From DASRAU01 sp035638075 (lineage in GTDB: Bacteria; Acidobacteriota; Polarisedimenticolia; Gp22-AA2), in NCBI GenBank assembly GCA_035638075.1, contig DASRAU010000041.1, forward strand, positions 210,973-274,972: a DNA stretch of 64,000 nt, given 5' to 3'. The notes beneath the pieces are model-generated. The model ran no database searches. It was not told where the DNA came from and saw only the letters and a list, made by a program, of their open reading frames with translations. The first letter of the stretch is position 1; each line of letters begins with the position of its first letter. The position numbers were made by a program, and so were the translations under genes. Positions 37,217 to 46,557 of the stretch are shown piece after piece.

Positions 37217-37972
37217 GTGTGGCGCGTCGTTGCCTGCCTGCTCCTCGCGCTCGCGGGCGCTCGTGCCCCGGCCTGGGCGGCCGACGAGATCCAGGTCTAC
37301 AACGCGGACATCAACCGGCCGCGACAGTTCTCCCTCCAGATGCACGGGAACTACATCGTGCGCGGCCTCGAGGAGCCCGATTTTCCTGGCGGGCTCGTCC
37401 CGGACGCCTCGTTCAACGGGACGCCCGAGTTCGCCTACGGCGTCTTCGACTGGTGGGAGGTGGGTGCCTACCTGCCGTACGCGATCGAGCCGGGGCCGTC
37501 CTTCTTTTCGGGAGGCGCCAAGCTGCGCACCCTCTTCGTGAGCCCGAACGCGGCCCAGCGTCGCTTCTTCTACGGCCTCAACATCGAGGTCGCCCGTGAG
37601 ACGGAGAAGTTCTCACAGGGCCGTTGGGGGTCCGAGGTGCGGCCGATCGTCGGCTGGCGCTGGCCGCGCCTGGAGTTCATCGTCAATCCGATCGTCGAGG
37701 TCCCTCTCAGCGGCCCCGAGCGCGAGGCCATCTTCTCACCCGCCGTCCGTCTCGCCTGGCTGTTCCCGCCGTCCTGGGCCGTCGGCTTCGAGCACTATGC
37801 CGAGCTCGGCCCCCTGAAGGATCTGGTGACCCTCGAAGAGCAGGCGCAGGAGCTGTTCGCGGTCGTCGACCACGGCACCCCCTCCTTCGACGTCAACTTC
37901 GGCATCGGCCATGGCTTCACGCCGGCCTCCAACGACTGGACGGTGAAGGGCATCCTGTCCTGGTCCTTCTGA
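37217..37972 (+). CDS. Predicted outer-membrane beta-barrel protein
   Basis: A 251-residue exported protein with signal peptide (VVACLLLALAGARAPAWA). The mature part alternates aromatic and polar residues in short strands (FAYGVFDWWEVGAYLPYAI; AVRLAWLFPPSWAVGFEHYA) and ends in ILSWSF with a C-terminal phenylalanine, the usual outer-membrane assembly signal. It resembles transporter-like barrels annotated with phenol-degradation or MetA-type genes. Function is unknown. The GTG start lies 12 bases after the TetR stop, so it may share that transcript. Confidence 0.65.
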   Translation: MWRVVACLLLALAGARAPAWAADEIQVYNADINRPRQFSLQMHGNYIVRGLEEPDFPGGLVPDASFNGTPEFAYGVFDWWEVGAYLPYAIEPGPSFFSGGAKLRTLFVSPNAAQRRFFYGLNIEVARETEKFSQGRWGSEVRPIVGWRWPRLEFIVNPIVEVPLSGPEREAIFSPAVRLAWLFPPSWAVGFEHYAELGPLKDLVTLEEQAQELFAVVDHGTPSFDVNFGIGHGFTPASNDWTVKGILSWSF

Positions 37973-38055
37973 CCGCCCCCGGGTCGTTCTCCGTGTCGTC
38001 TTTTTCTCCGGATTGGTGATCTCCCAGGTGAAGCGAGTCTCCAGGGAGGATCGAC

Positions 38056-40233
38056 ATGTCCAGGCATGCGGGGTCGGTTGCAGGGGTGCTGTGTGCGGTC
38101 GTGCTGCTCACGTTTCCGGGTGCCGTCGGGGCCACCGCCTCACCCCCGCCGTCGATCAATTACCAGGGAGTGCTGCGCGGGCCTGCCGGGGAGCCGCTGA
38201 CCGGCACCTACGAGGTCGATTTCCGGTTCTTCGACGCCGAGACGGGCGGAAACGAGATCCTCATCGACCATCACATCGCGGCCTCGGGGAAGTCGGTGGT
38301 CGTGGACGGCGGTCTCTTCTCGGTCGAGCTCGGCGGGGGTCTCGGCATCGTGGACGGCTCGGGGCCCGGAACCTACAACACCCTCTCCGCGGTCTTCCGC
38401 GATTACCCGTCGGTCTGGCTCGAGGTGATCATCGGGACGGAGACCCTGAGCCCCCGTACCCGCGTCCTGGCCTCCGGCTACGCGTTTTCCGCCGCGAACG
38501 CGCAGTCGGCCGACGTCGCCGCCTCGGCCACGACCGCCGTCACGGCGACGGATGCCACCAACCTGAACGGGCAGCCGGGATCCTTCTACATGGACACCAG
38601 CGCGACGCGGCAGTTCAAGGCCGGCGGGGCCCGGTTCACTGCCGCGGATTCGGGGTACTACGTGCTCGAGGCCTACATGAATCCCGGGTCACCGGGGGCG
38701 ATGCTCGCGCAAGGGACCAGCGGCTATTGCGTGATGGGTTACGACAACGTCGGCGAGCTTTGCGGCGGAAACGACTACGGCGGGTATTTCTACGACCGGA
38801 ACGACAGCTCCTATGCGTATCTCGGCCATGGCCCCGTCGGCGTCGACGCGGGTGGTTCCGGCTACGGCGTCATCGGTGTGGGTTCGGGGTCGACCAGCTA
38901 CGGCGTCTTTGCCGCCAGCAACGGATCCGCGGGCTACGGCCTCTATGCGCAGGGTCAGATCGCGGCGCGATTCGTGCAGTCGAATTCGACCGACACCAAC
39001 GTGAACCTCGCCTATTCCGGCTACGGGGTGTTCTCGCGCTCCCACAACGGGATTTTCAACCTGGACGTCGACGACAACACCTACGCCTACGTGGGACGCG
39101 GCGGCTACAAGATCCAGGGAACGGGAACGGTCTCCTTCGTCCAGAACGACCCGGATCATTCCGACCAGGTCGTCATCTACCACGCACCGGAGTCGTCGGA
39201 AGTGAACGTCTACACGCGCGGCGGCGGGAGGCTCGAGAACGGCGTGGCGCACATCGCGCTCGATCCGACCTTCGTGCTGACCGCGAACCCCGATCTCGGC
39301 CTGACGGCGCAGCTGACGCCGCGCGGCGTGCCGGTCCCCCTCGCGGTCGAGGCGGTCTCGGCGACCGAGCTGGTCGTGCGCGGACCCGCCGGATCGGACG
39401 TCGCCTTCGATTACAACGTCATGGGGCTGCGCATCGGCTTCGAGGAGATGCCGGCCATCGCCCCCAAGGAGCGGGAGTCGGTGATCCCCGGCTCCGCCGA
39501 CGGCGCCGCCGTCTACGCGGCCCGCCCCGAGCTGCGGTCGTTCAACGCCCTCGAGCGCTACAAGACGATGGAGCGCGCCGTCGGCCGCAACGTCGACTCC
39601 GATCTCAAGGCGAGCGCCGGCCTGCGCAACCGCATCGGCGTCGGCCGTCCAAAGCCGGTGATGGTGGGCGATGAAGCCGCGGTGCGGCCGATCGAAAGCC
39701 CGGCCGCGACCGCGCCGGCCCCCGGTGCCGGTCCCATGCTTGCGACGCCGGTCCCGGCGGCCGCTCCCACTTCGTCCAGGGCGCCGCGGCCGCGGCCGTC
39801 GATCGACCGGCGGCCCGCGGAGCCCGGCGTCTCCACCACCGAGAGCGCCGCCGCATCCAAACCCGCGCCGCAGCCGTTGAGCCAGCGCTTCGCGGCCACG
39901 TCGGCGGTCGAAGCCGGGGACGTCGTCGTCATCGACCCCGCGGCGCGCGGCGCGGTGCGGCGATCGGACCGTGAGCGTGACGCCACCGTGGTCGGCATCG
40001 CCCTGGGCCCGGTCGTGGACGGCCAGGTGGAGGTCGCGATGGGCCTGGTGGCCACGGTCCGGGTGGACGCTTCCTACGGAGCGATCCACGCCGGTGATCT
40101 CCTGGTCACTTCCCCCGCGGCGGGAGCCGCCATGCGCGCCGAGAACGCAGCGGCGGGGACCATCCTCGGCAAATCGCTGGAGCCGCTCGACTCCGGCCTC
40201 GGGATGATCCGCGTCCTCGTGGTGCTCCGGTGA
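38056..40233 (+). CDS. Large secreted fibre-like protein
   Basis: A 725-residue exported protein. After the signal peptide it has a domain beginning INYQGVLRGPAGEPLTG and ending with a SVELGGG segment, common in long secreted proteins of soil bacteria. Then there are Gly/Tyr-rich short repeats (SGYGVIGVGSG; TSYGVFAASNG; AGYGLYAQG) suggestive of a trimeric fibre. A Pro/Ala linker and a small beta domain follow (GDVVVIDPAARGAV; AIHAGDLLVTSP). The ATG follows AGGGAGGA. The stop overlaps the next gene (GTGA), so their translation is coupled. It may be a surface appendage. Confidence 0.65.
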   Translation: MSRHAGSVAGVLCAVVLLTFPGAVGATASPPPSINYQGVLRGPAGEPLTGTYEVDFRFFDAETGGNEILIDHHIAASGKSVVVDGGLFSVELGGGLGIVDGSGPGTYNTLSAVFRDYPSVWLEVIIGTETLSPRTRVLASGYAFSAANAQSADVAASATTAVTATDATNLNGQPGSFYMDTSATRQFKAGGARFTAADSGYYVLEAYMNPGSPGAMLAQGTSGYCVMGYDNVGELCGGNDYGGYFYDRNDSSYAYLGHGPVGVDAGGSGYGVIGVGSGSTSYGVFAASNGSAGYGLYAQGQIAARFVQSNSTDTNVNLAYSGYGVFSRSHNGIFNLDVDDNTYAYVGRGGYKIQGTGTVSFVQNDPDHSDQVVIYHAPESSEVNVYTRGGGRLENGVAHIALDPTFVLTANPDLGLTAQLTPRGVPVPLAVEAVSATELVVRGPAGSDVAFDYNVMGLRIGFEEMPAIAPKERESVIPGSADGAAVYAARPELRSFNALERYKTMERAVGRNVDSDLKASAGLRNRIGVGRPKPVMVGDEAAVRPIESPAATAPAPGAGPMLATPVPAAAPTSSRAPRPRPSIDRRPAEPGVSTTESAAASKPAPQPLSQRFAATSAVEAGDVVVIDPAARGAVRRSDRERDATVVGIALGPVVDGQVEVAMGLVATVRVDASYGAIHAGDLLVTSPAAGAAMRAENAAAGTILGKSLEPLDSGLGMIRVLVVLR

Positions 40234-40820
40234 GCGCGCCTCGAGGGTTGCGACGGGTTCTTCACGTGCGGAACGGAGTCCGGTTGCTGGCGGCGGCGTT
40301 GCTGGCCCTCGCGCCGTCGGCGCTCTTCGCGCAGTCCAGCGCCAGCTTCCGCATCGACGAGAAGGCGCTCAACGAGGGAGGGCGTCCGGCGCAGGCGGTC
40401 GTCTCGGCCTCCGCGAGCTACCGCATCAGCCTCGACGCGATCGGCGACTCCTTCGCCGGGCTGGCGATGAGCGGCCCTTCGTTCCGCCTCGGCGGTGGCG
40501 GCATCGCCACGGCGTTTCCGCCTCCGGGGGAGGTGAACGGGCTGCAGATCCTCGCCGATCGGCAGACTCTCGTCTGGTCGTCCGAGCCGGCGTCCAACGC
40601 CTACAACGTCTACGCCGGGATGCTGTCGACGCTTCCCGGGCCCTTCGGCGTCTGCGCCATCGCGAGCGTCGCCGGCACCGCCGCGGTCGACGTCACGGTT
40701 CCCGGAACGGGGACCGGGGTCTTCTATCTCGTCACGGGCGTGAACGGCCTGCACGAGGAGGGCACCAAGGGCAGGACGTCGAACGGCACGGTGCGCGCCA
40801 ACCCGTCCCCCTGCCCCTGA
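40230..40820 (+). CDS. Exported protein ending in the shared C-terminal module
   Basis: A 196-residue exported protein (RLLAAALLALAPSALFAQ). It has a small N-terminal segment (SFRIDEKALNEGG; GPSFRLGGGG), then, from about residue 105, the module seen at the C-termini of other secreted proteins here: VNGLQ, TLVWSSEPASNAYNVY, FYLVTGVN, EGTKG, SNGTV, ending PCP. It is the shortest carrier, so it may show the minimal unit. The GTG overlaps the fibre-like gene stop, suggesting the two proteins act together. Confidence 0.65.
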   Translation: MSAPRGLRRVLHVRNGVRLLAAALLALAPSALFAQSSASFRIDEKALNEGGRPAQAVVSASASYRISLDAIGDSFAGLAMSGPSFRLGGGGIATAFPPPGEVNGLQILADRQTLVWSSEPASNAYNVYAGMLSTLPGPFGVCAIASVAGTAAVDVTVPGTGTGVFYLVTGVNGLHEEGTKGRTSNGTVRANPSPCP

Positions 40821-40925
40821 TCGACGCGCGGCCGGGAGCGCCGCGCGCCGGAGCCGGTTCCGTGGTAGAAGGGCGGGCAGAGCCCTCGCTCGATGGACGC
40901 CGCCCAGGCGAAAGGAGATTCACGA

Positions 40926-41672
40926 ATGATCAAGCGCATCGTCATCCCCGTGCTCGCATTGGCCGTCATGACATGCCTCGTGCTGGTGGCCGGATCGACC
41001 GGCTCCGTAGCGCAGCAGGCGAAACCCGCAGCGCCCGACTGGGCCCTCAACGGGACGGTCATCGAGGCCTGCTCCTGCCAGATGTTCTGCCCGTGCTACT
41101 TCAGCACCAAGCCGATGCCCGGTGACAGTGGCATGCACGAGATGGCCGGCGGGCACTACTGCCGCTTCAACATCGTCTACAGGATCAACAAGGGGCACTA
41201 CGGTCCGACCGACCTCGCCGGGGCCAAGGTGTGGATCGCCGGCGACCTCGGCGACGATTTCGGCGACGGGCAGGCGGAGTGGGCCGAGGTCACCTTCGAT
41301 CCCGCCGTCTCCAAGCCGCAGCGCGACGGCATCGCGGCGATCCTCACCGGCTCTGTCTACCCGCTGAAGTGGAAGACCTTCACCGTCGGCCAGGACGCGC
41401 CGATCGAGTGGACCGGCGGGAAGGATCGCTCCGTGGCGAAGCTCGACGGCGGCAAGGCGGGCGAGGTCGTCCTCGTCCACAACCAGACCGCGATGAGCCC
41501 GGAGCCTTCGGTGCTCAAGAACGTCAAGTACTTCGGCGCCCCGCGCAACGACGGCTTCATCCTGATGCCGAACGAGGTCCAGGCCTACCGCCGCGGCGAC
41601 AACAAGTTCGAGTCCAAGGGGACCAACGGCTTCATGCTGACCCTGGACATCAACTCGAAGGACGCGAAGTAA
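40926..41672 (+). CDS. Exported DUF1326 domain protein
   Basis: A 248-residue protein of the DUF1326 family with an N-terminal signal peptide or anchor (VIPVLALAVMTCLVLVAG). The family hallmark is the cysteine cluster in EACSCQMFCPCYF, which may bind metal or form disulfides. The C-terminal part GEVVLVHNQTAMSP and KNVKYFGAPRNDGF is also conserved in the family. Function is unknown. The ATG is preceded by AAAGGAGATTC. Confidence 0.85.
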   Translation: MIKRIVIPVLALAVMTCLVLVAGSTGSVAQQAKPAAPDWALNGTVIEACSCQMFCPCYFSTKPMPGDSGMHEMAGGHYCRFNIVYRINKGHYGPTDLAGAKVWIAGDLGDDFGDGQAEWAEVTFDPAVSKPQRDGIAAILTGSVYPLKWKTFTVGQDAPIEWTGGKDRSVAKLDGGKAGEVVLVHNQTAMSPEPSVLKNVKYFGAPRNDGFILMPNEVQAYRRGDNKFESKGTNGFMLTLDINSKDAK

Positions 41673-41718
41673 GCGCCGTCCGCGGCGCACCATTCCCTCG
41701 AACCGGACCGCTTCGTCG

Positions 41719-43182
41719 ATGCTGCGCTGTGGCTTTTCACAGTGGCCGGCGTACGCACCCGTGCGCGCGCTCGCCGTCGCCCTGGCCCTCGCCTTCGCTC
41801 TGCCGGCGGAGGCGGCCGCTCCAACTTCATGGTCGGTCGAGTACTCCGGCGGCTCTTACAGCTATGCCGACCACAAGAACCTCAAGCTCGAGGTGGACGG
41901 CAGCTCGATCCGGATTCTGAAGGGCGACACGCTGCAGCACACGATCGAGGCGGGCTCCGTCGTCACGGTGCTCTACGACCATGCCCGCTACCATCCAGTC
42001 ACCGGATATCTCCACTCGGCGGCCGGCAACGCCGGAACGGGCAGCGGGGATTTCGCCGCTTTGATCGGGGTCATCCTCGTCATTCCGGTGATCGTCCTCG
42101 CCCCATTCGTGGACAAGCAGCATTTCGTCACGCTGGCGTGGAAGGACGGAGAAGTGGTCCGGAGCGCGACGTTCCAGGTGAAGGACAGGGAACGGAATGC
42201 CGTTCTCGCGGCGCTCAGCGCGGCGACCGGTCTCGCCTGGCGCGACGCTCCGGCGGAACGGCAACAGCTGGCGACCGAAATCGCGGCGGCGCGATCCTCG
42301 GGTTTCACGTTCGACGTGGACCGCGAGGTGGCCGTCGCCGACGTCTATCTGGAACCGGGGAAATACACGGGCCTCCTCCGCACCCGTCCGGAAGGCCCCG
42401 AACTCGTTGTTCTCGAGGGGAGCGCGTCCCAGGTCGAAGACGCGCTGCTCTGGACTCCCGTGCAGATCGGGACGATCCCTCCGGAAGGCGCGACGCACGC
42501 ATCCGGCGGCTCGTCGCGGAAAAAGGGAGCGCACGAGGTGGCCCAGGTCACCTACCGCGACGGCGGCGACATGCCTTCCATCCGGGAGCTGCGCGTGGGC
42601 GGACAAACCCTCACGCTGCCCGAGTTCGAGGCGTTTCCGCCTGCGATGCCGCACGCGGTTGGAGCTGATGGCCGGACCGTGGCCATCTCCTATGGCCAGT
42701 ATGGGAGCGCCACGATCACGCGGAGCGACTTCCAGGGTGAGCCGGCGTTCCGATTCCACGATGTCGCCCTTTTCCCCCACTCCCGGAAGGGCGGCCCGGC
42801 CCTCGATGACCTGGCCATTTCCTCCCGGCGCGTCGTCTTCAATCCGGAGGGCGATCCCGCCTGGAGCCTCGTGATCGAGCGATCGTCGATCACCGACGTG
42901 GGCAACGGGCCGTTGAACACGCAGACCGGGCTCGGCCTGACGACCTCCGAGAAGACGTACACCTTCACGCTGCACGCACCGGGCCGCAAAGCGGCCATGC
43001 ACCCGAAGCGCCAGAGCCTGGTGCTCACCCGGATCGCCGATTTCGCCCGGCTGGCCGTGCGCGATTTCGACGCGGCCAACGTGCTGTTCGACGACTGGCT
43101 GGCCGGAATCCCCACCCTGCCGCCGACCGGCACTCCGGGCGAGACCGCGGCGCCGGAGGAGACCGACGCAGCGACCCCTTAG
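41719..43182 (+). CDS. Exported protein of unknown function with a membrane segment
   Basis: A 487-residue protein with signal peptide (VRALAVALALAFALPAEA). The following domain WSVEYSGGSYSYADHKNLKLE is beta-rich. A hydrophobic helix (FAALIGVILVIPVIVLAPF) at about 115-135 probably spans the membrane. The remainder is soluble and beta-rich (VAISYGQYGSATIT; LVIERSSITDVGNG). The tail is Thr/Pro/Glu-rich. No family is recognised. The last 4 bases overlap the convergent hydrolase gene. Confidence 0.6.
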   Translation: MLRCGFSQWPAYAPVRALAVALALAFALPAEAAAPTSWSVEYSGGSYSYADHKNLKLEVDGSSIRILKGDTLQHTIEAGSVVTVLYDHARYHPVTGYLHSAAGNAGTGSGDFAALIGVILVIPVIVLAPFVDKQHFVTLAWKDGEVVRSATFQVKDRERNAVLAALSAATGLAWRDAPAERQQLATEIAAARSSGFTFDVDREVAVADVYLEPGKYTGLLRTRPEGPELVVLEGSASQVEDALLWTPVQIGTIPPEGATHASGGSSRKKGAHEVAQVTYRDGGDMPSIRELRVGGQTLTLPEFEAFPPAMPHAVGADGRTVAISYGQYGSATITRSDFQGEPAFRFHDVALFPHSRKGGPALDDLAISSRRVVFNPEGDPAWSLVIERSSITDVGNGPLNTQTGLGLTTSEKTYTFTLHAPGRKAAMHPKRQSLVLTRIADFARLAVRDFDAANVLFDDWLAGIPTLPPTGTPGETAAPEETDAATP

Positions 43183-44036
43183 CCTCCGGGGGCCGGGGGT
43201 GGAGTCTTCTCCGTCCCTGTTTCGATCCAGTGCAGGGCGTCCTCGAGGTCGCGCAGCAGCTCGTCGCGGCCGCCGGCGAAGCCGTGGTTGCGGGCTTCGA
43301 CCTCGTACAGGCGCCGCGTCGCCGTGTCGGGACCGAAGAGAGTGCGCGCCTCGTCCGCGGGGACGTACTTGTCGCCTTTCGCCTGGATGACGGCGAGCGG
43401 CGCCTCGCCGGCCAGGGCGATGGCGGGATAGAGCTGGATGCGCTCCTTCTCGTCCACCTGGATCTGCGGCGGGCGGTTGGCCGGATCGGGCGCCTTCAGG
43501 TAATCGCTCTCGCGCGTCAGCGCGATGGCGATGGTGCCGGCGATTTGCGGCTGCAGGCGCGGCGACACGGCGGCGAGCACGGCCGCGCTCGCGCCGCGCG
43601 ACTCGCCGATGAGGATGAGTCGCGTCGAGGCGGGGAGATGCAGATCCCGCCGCGCGCGTCCCAGCAGGTTGTCGAGCCAGAAGGCCGTGCGCTGGAGGTC
43701 CGCCTTCTCTCCCCCCTCGCGGATCGGCTTGAGCATCTCGCGCGCGTTGTAGCCGGCGGCGTAGTAGCCGAGCTCGGCGAGGCGCTCGAACACGGCGCCG
43801 CTGACGCCCAGCCAGCCCGCATCCCCCGTGGAGAAGGCGACCAGCCGGTCGGGATGGAGCGGATGGGCCGGCGTCACGTACGTCGCGGTGAAATCGCGGT
43901 GCGCCATCGAGACGGTCTGCCTGCGCACCTCGAACAATCCCGGCCGGGTGGCGAGGTGGCCGCCGCAGGCCGGAAGCATGGCTGCGAAGACACCCGTCGT
44001 GACCAGCAGGGCCGCGCGGAACCGGGCGGTCCTCAC
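43179..44036 (-). CDS. VirJ/AcvB-like alpha/beta hydrolase lipoprotein
   Basis: A 285-residue protein with a lipoprotein-like signal (FAAMLPAC). It resembles the AcvB/VirJ branch of alpha/beta hydrolases: FSTGDAGWLGVSG near the start, the nucleophile elbow IGESRGA, an acid in IQAKGDKYV and His in EARNHGFAGG. VirJ-type proteins act in the periplasm. The GTG start directly abuts the phosphoketolase stop (no intergenic base), so the gene is the second of an operon. Confidence 0.78.
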   Translation of the reverse strand: MRTARFRAALLVTTGVFAAMLPACGGHLATRPGLFEVRRQTVSMAHRDFTATYVTPAHPLHPDRLVAFSTGDAGWLGVSGAVFERLAELGYYAAGYNAREMLKPIREGGEKADLQRTAFWLDNLLGRARRDLHLPASTRLILIGESRGASAAVLAAVSPRLQPQIAGTIAIALTRESDYLKAPDPANRPPQIQVDEKERIQLYPAIALAGEAPLAVIQAKGDKYVPADEARTLFGPDTATRRLYEVEARNHGFAGGRDELLRDLEDALHWIETGTEKTPPPAPGG

Positions 44037-46442
44037 CTAGGCGTTGTCGCCGCCGGTGTCGGACGGCGGCGGCCCGGAGCCGTCGCGACCCCAGGTCCAG
44101 TCCCGGATGGCAGGAAGGTCTTCTCCGTGCTCGCAGATGTACTGCTCGTGCTCGATCAGGATGTCGCGGATCGCCTGCTTGGCGTAGGCGGCGCGCGCGC
44201 CCAGCGCCGGGACGCGGTCGATGACGTCCTCGGCCAGGTGGAAGCGATCGAGATCGTTGCGCACCGTCATGTCGAACGGCGTCGTCGTGGTCCCTTCCTC
44301 TTTGTAGCCGCGCACGTGCAGGTTGTCGTGGCCGTGGCGCCGGTAGGTGAGCCGGTGGATGAGCCAGGGATAGCCGTGGAACGCGAAGAGGATCGGCTTG
44401 TTCACGGTGAACAGGTCGTCGAACTCCTGGTCCGGAAGGCCGTGCGGGTGCTCGTGCGGCGGCTGCAGGGTCATCAGGTTCACGACGTTCACGACGCGCA
44501 CCTTGATCTCCGGCGCGTGGCGCCGCAGCAGATCCACGGCCGCCAGCGTCTCCAGCGTCGGCACGTCGCCGCAGCAGGCCATGACGACGTCCGGCTCGCT
44601 CCCGCGGTCGTTGCTGGCCCATTCCCAGATGCCGACGCCCGCGGTGCAGTGCTTGATCGCCTGGTCCATCGAGAGCCACACCGGCGCCGGCTGCTTCCCC
44701 GCCACGACGACGTTGACGTAGTCGCGGCTGCGCAGGCAGTGATCGGTGACGCTCAGCAGGCAATTCGCGTCGGGCGGCAGGTAGACGCGCACCACGTCCG
44801 CCTTCTTGTTGACGACGTGATCGATGAAACCGGGGTCCTGGTGCGAGAAGCCGTTGTGGTCCTGGCGCCAGACGTGGCTGCTCAAGAGGTAGTTGAGCGA
44901 GGCGATCGGCCGGCGCCACGCGATATCCCTGGAGACTTTCAGCCACTTGGCGTGCTGGTTGAACATCGAATCGACGATGTGGATGAACGCCTCGTAGCAC
45001 GAGAAGAAGCCGTGGCGGCCGGTGAGCAGGTAGCCTTCCAGCCAGCCCTGGCACTGGTGCTCGCTCAGGACCTCCATGACGCGCCCGTCGGGCGAGAGCT
45101 TGTCGTCGCCCGGGAGGATCTCCCCGACGAAGCAGCGGCTGGTGACTTCGAGGATGTCCTGCCAGCGGTTGGAGTTGTTTTCGTCGGGGCTGAAGATCCG
45201 GAAGTTGCGGGCCTCGAGGTTGAGCTTCATGACGTCGCGCAGGAACTTCCCCTGCACGCGGGTGGCCTCGGCCGCGATCGCGCCCGGCTTCTCGACTGCG
45301 ACCGCGTAGTCGCGGAAGTCGGGGAGTCGCAGGTCCTTCAGGAGCAGGCCGCCGTTGGCGTGCGGGTTGTCGCTCATGCGCCGCCTGCCTTCCGGCGCCA
45401 GCGCGGCGAGCTCGGGCCGGAGGGTTCCCTTCGCGTCGAACAGCTCCTCCGGCCGGTAGCTCTTCATCCAGTCTTCGAGCACCTTCAGGTGGGACGGCTG
45501 GTCCATGTCCCCCATCGGCACCTGGTGGCTGCGCCACGAGTCTTCGCACTTCTTACCGTCGATCTCCTCCGGGCAGGTCCAGCCCTTCGGCGAGCGCAGC
45601 ACGATCATCGGCCAGGCCGGCCGCCCCTTCGCGCCGCGGCCGCGCGCCGCGGCCTGGATGTCCTGGATCGACGCGACCGCCTCGTCGAGCGCCGCCGCCA
45701 TCTTCCGGTGCATCGGTTCGGGCTCGTGCCCCTCCACGAAGATCGGCCGCCAGCCGTAGCCCTCGAACAGGCGGCGCAGCTCTTCGCCCGGGATGCGGGC
45801 GAGCAGCGCCGGGTTGGCGATCTTGTAGCCGTTCAGGTGGAGGATCGGCAGGACGCAGCCGTCGCGTGCCGGGTTCAGGAACTTGTTCGAGTGCCAGCCG
45901 GTCGCGAGGGGACCCGTCTCGGCCTCGCCGTCGCCGACGACGCACGCCACCCACAGCGCCGGGTTGTCGAACGCCGCGCCGAAGGCGTGCGACAGCGAGT
46001 AGCCCAGCTCACCGCCTTCGTGAATCGACCCCGGTGTCTCGGGGGCGACGTGGCTGGGGATGCCGCCTGGAAAGCTGAACTGCTTGAAGAGGCGCTTCAT
46101 CCCCTCTTCGTCGCGGCTGACGTCGGGGTAGACCTCGCTGTAGGTCCCTTCGAGGTACGCCTGCGCGACGATTGCCGGCCCGCCGTGCCCGGGTCCGATG
46201 ACGTACATCATGTCGAGGTCGTGCGCGCGGATGACGCGGTTCAGGTGCACGTAGATGAAGTTGAGGCCGGGGGTGGTGCCCCAGTGCCCGAGCAGGCGCG
46301 GCTTCACGTGCCGCCGCTCGAGCGGCTTCCTGAGGAGCGGGTTGTCCATCAGGTAGATCTGGCCGACCGAGAGGTAGTTGCTGGCCCGCCACCAGGCGTC
46401 GATGCGGGCGACATCCTGTTCGGTGAGAGACCCGGTCCTCAT
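44037..46442 (-). CDS. xfp: Xylulose-5-phosphate/fructose-6-phosphate phosphoketolase
   Basis: An 801-residue thiamine-diphosphate enzyme that splits xylulose-5-P or fructose-6-P with phosphate to acetyl phosphate. It is full length for the family (about 790-830). Motifs visible are GHWGTTPGLNF, IGPGHGGPA, the ThDP motif GDGEAETGPLA, SHQVPM, GYLLTGRHGFFSCYEAF and WRQDHNGFSHQDPGF. It suggests a phosphoketolase bypass feeding acetate kinase or phosphotransacetylase, neither of which is in the window. A TACATT about 20 bases upstream is a possible -10. Confidence 0.95.
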   Translation of the reverse strand: MRTGSLTEQDVARIDAWWRASNYLSVGQIYLMDNPLLRKPLERRHVKPRLLGHWGTTPGLNFIYVHLNRVIRAHDLDMMYVIGPGHGGPAIVAQAYLEGTYSEVYPDVSRDEEGMKRLFKQFSFPGGIPSHVAPETPGSIHEGGELGYSLSHAFGAAFDNPALWVACVVGDGEAETGPLATGWHSNKFLNPARDGCVLPILHLNGYKIANPALLARIPGEELRRLFEGYGWRPIFVEGHEPEPMHRKMAAALDEAVASIQDIQAAARGRGAKGRPAWPMIVLRSPKGWTCPEEIDGKKCEDSWRSHQVPMGDMDQPSHLKVLEDWMKSYRPEELFDAKGTLRPELAALAPEGRRRMSDNPHANGGLLLKDLRLPDFRDYAVAVEKPGAIAAEATRVQGKFLRDVMKLNLEARNFRIFSPDENNSNRWQDILEVTSRCFVGEILPGDDKLSPDGRVMEVLSEHQCQGWLEGYLLTGRHGFFSCYEAFIHIVDSMFNQHAKWLKVSRDIAWRRPIASLNYLLSSHVWRQDHNGFSHQDPGFIDHVVNKKADVVRVYLPPDANCLLSVTDHCLRSRDYVNVVVAGKQPAPVWLSMDQAIKHCTAGVGIWEWASNDRGSEPDVVMACCGDVPTLETLAAVDLLRRHAPEIKVRVVNVVNLMTLQPPHEHPHGLPDQEFDDLFTVNKPILFAFHGYPWLIHRLTYRRHGHDNLHVRGYKEEGTTTTPFDMTVRNDLDRFHLAEDVIDRVPALGARAAYAKQAIRDILIEHEQYICEHGEDLPAIRDWTWGRDGSGPPPSDTGGDNA

Positions 46443-46545
46443 GGATGGATTCTCCGGCCCTCAATGTATCGCGGAGTCGCGGCGCCGGACAGTGAGGTGG
46501 TCCTGCCGCCGTCCGGAGGAGGAGGACAACCGCGGCGCGGCACGG

Positions 46546-46551
46546 TAGGCT
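46546..46551 (+). promoter_or_regulatory. -10-like TAGGCT before alpha/beta hydrolase
   Basis: TAGGCT is separated by 6 bases from ATG 46558. No Shine-Dalgarno sequence is present, which fits a leaderless start. Confidence 0.35.
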
Positions 46552-46557
46552 GTTCGC

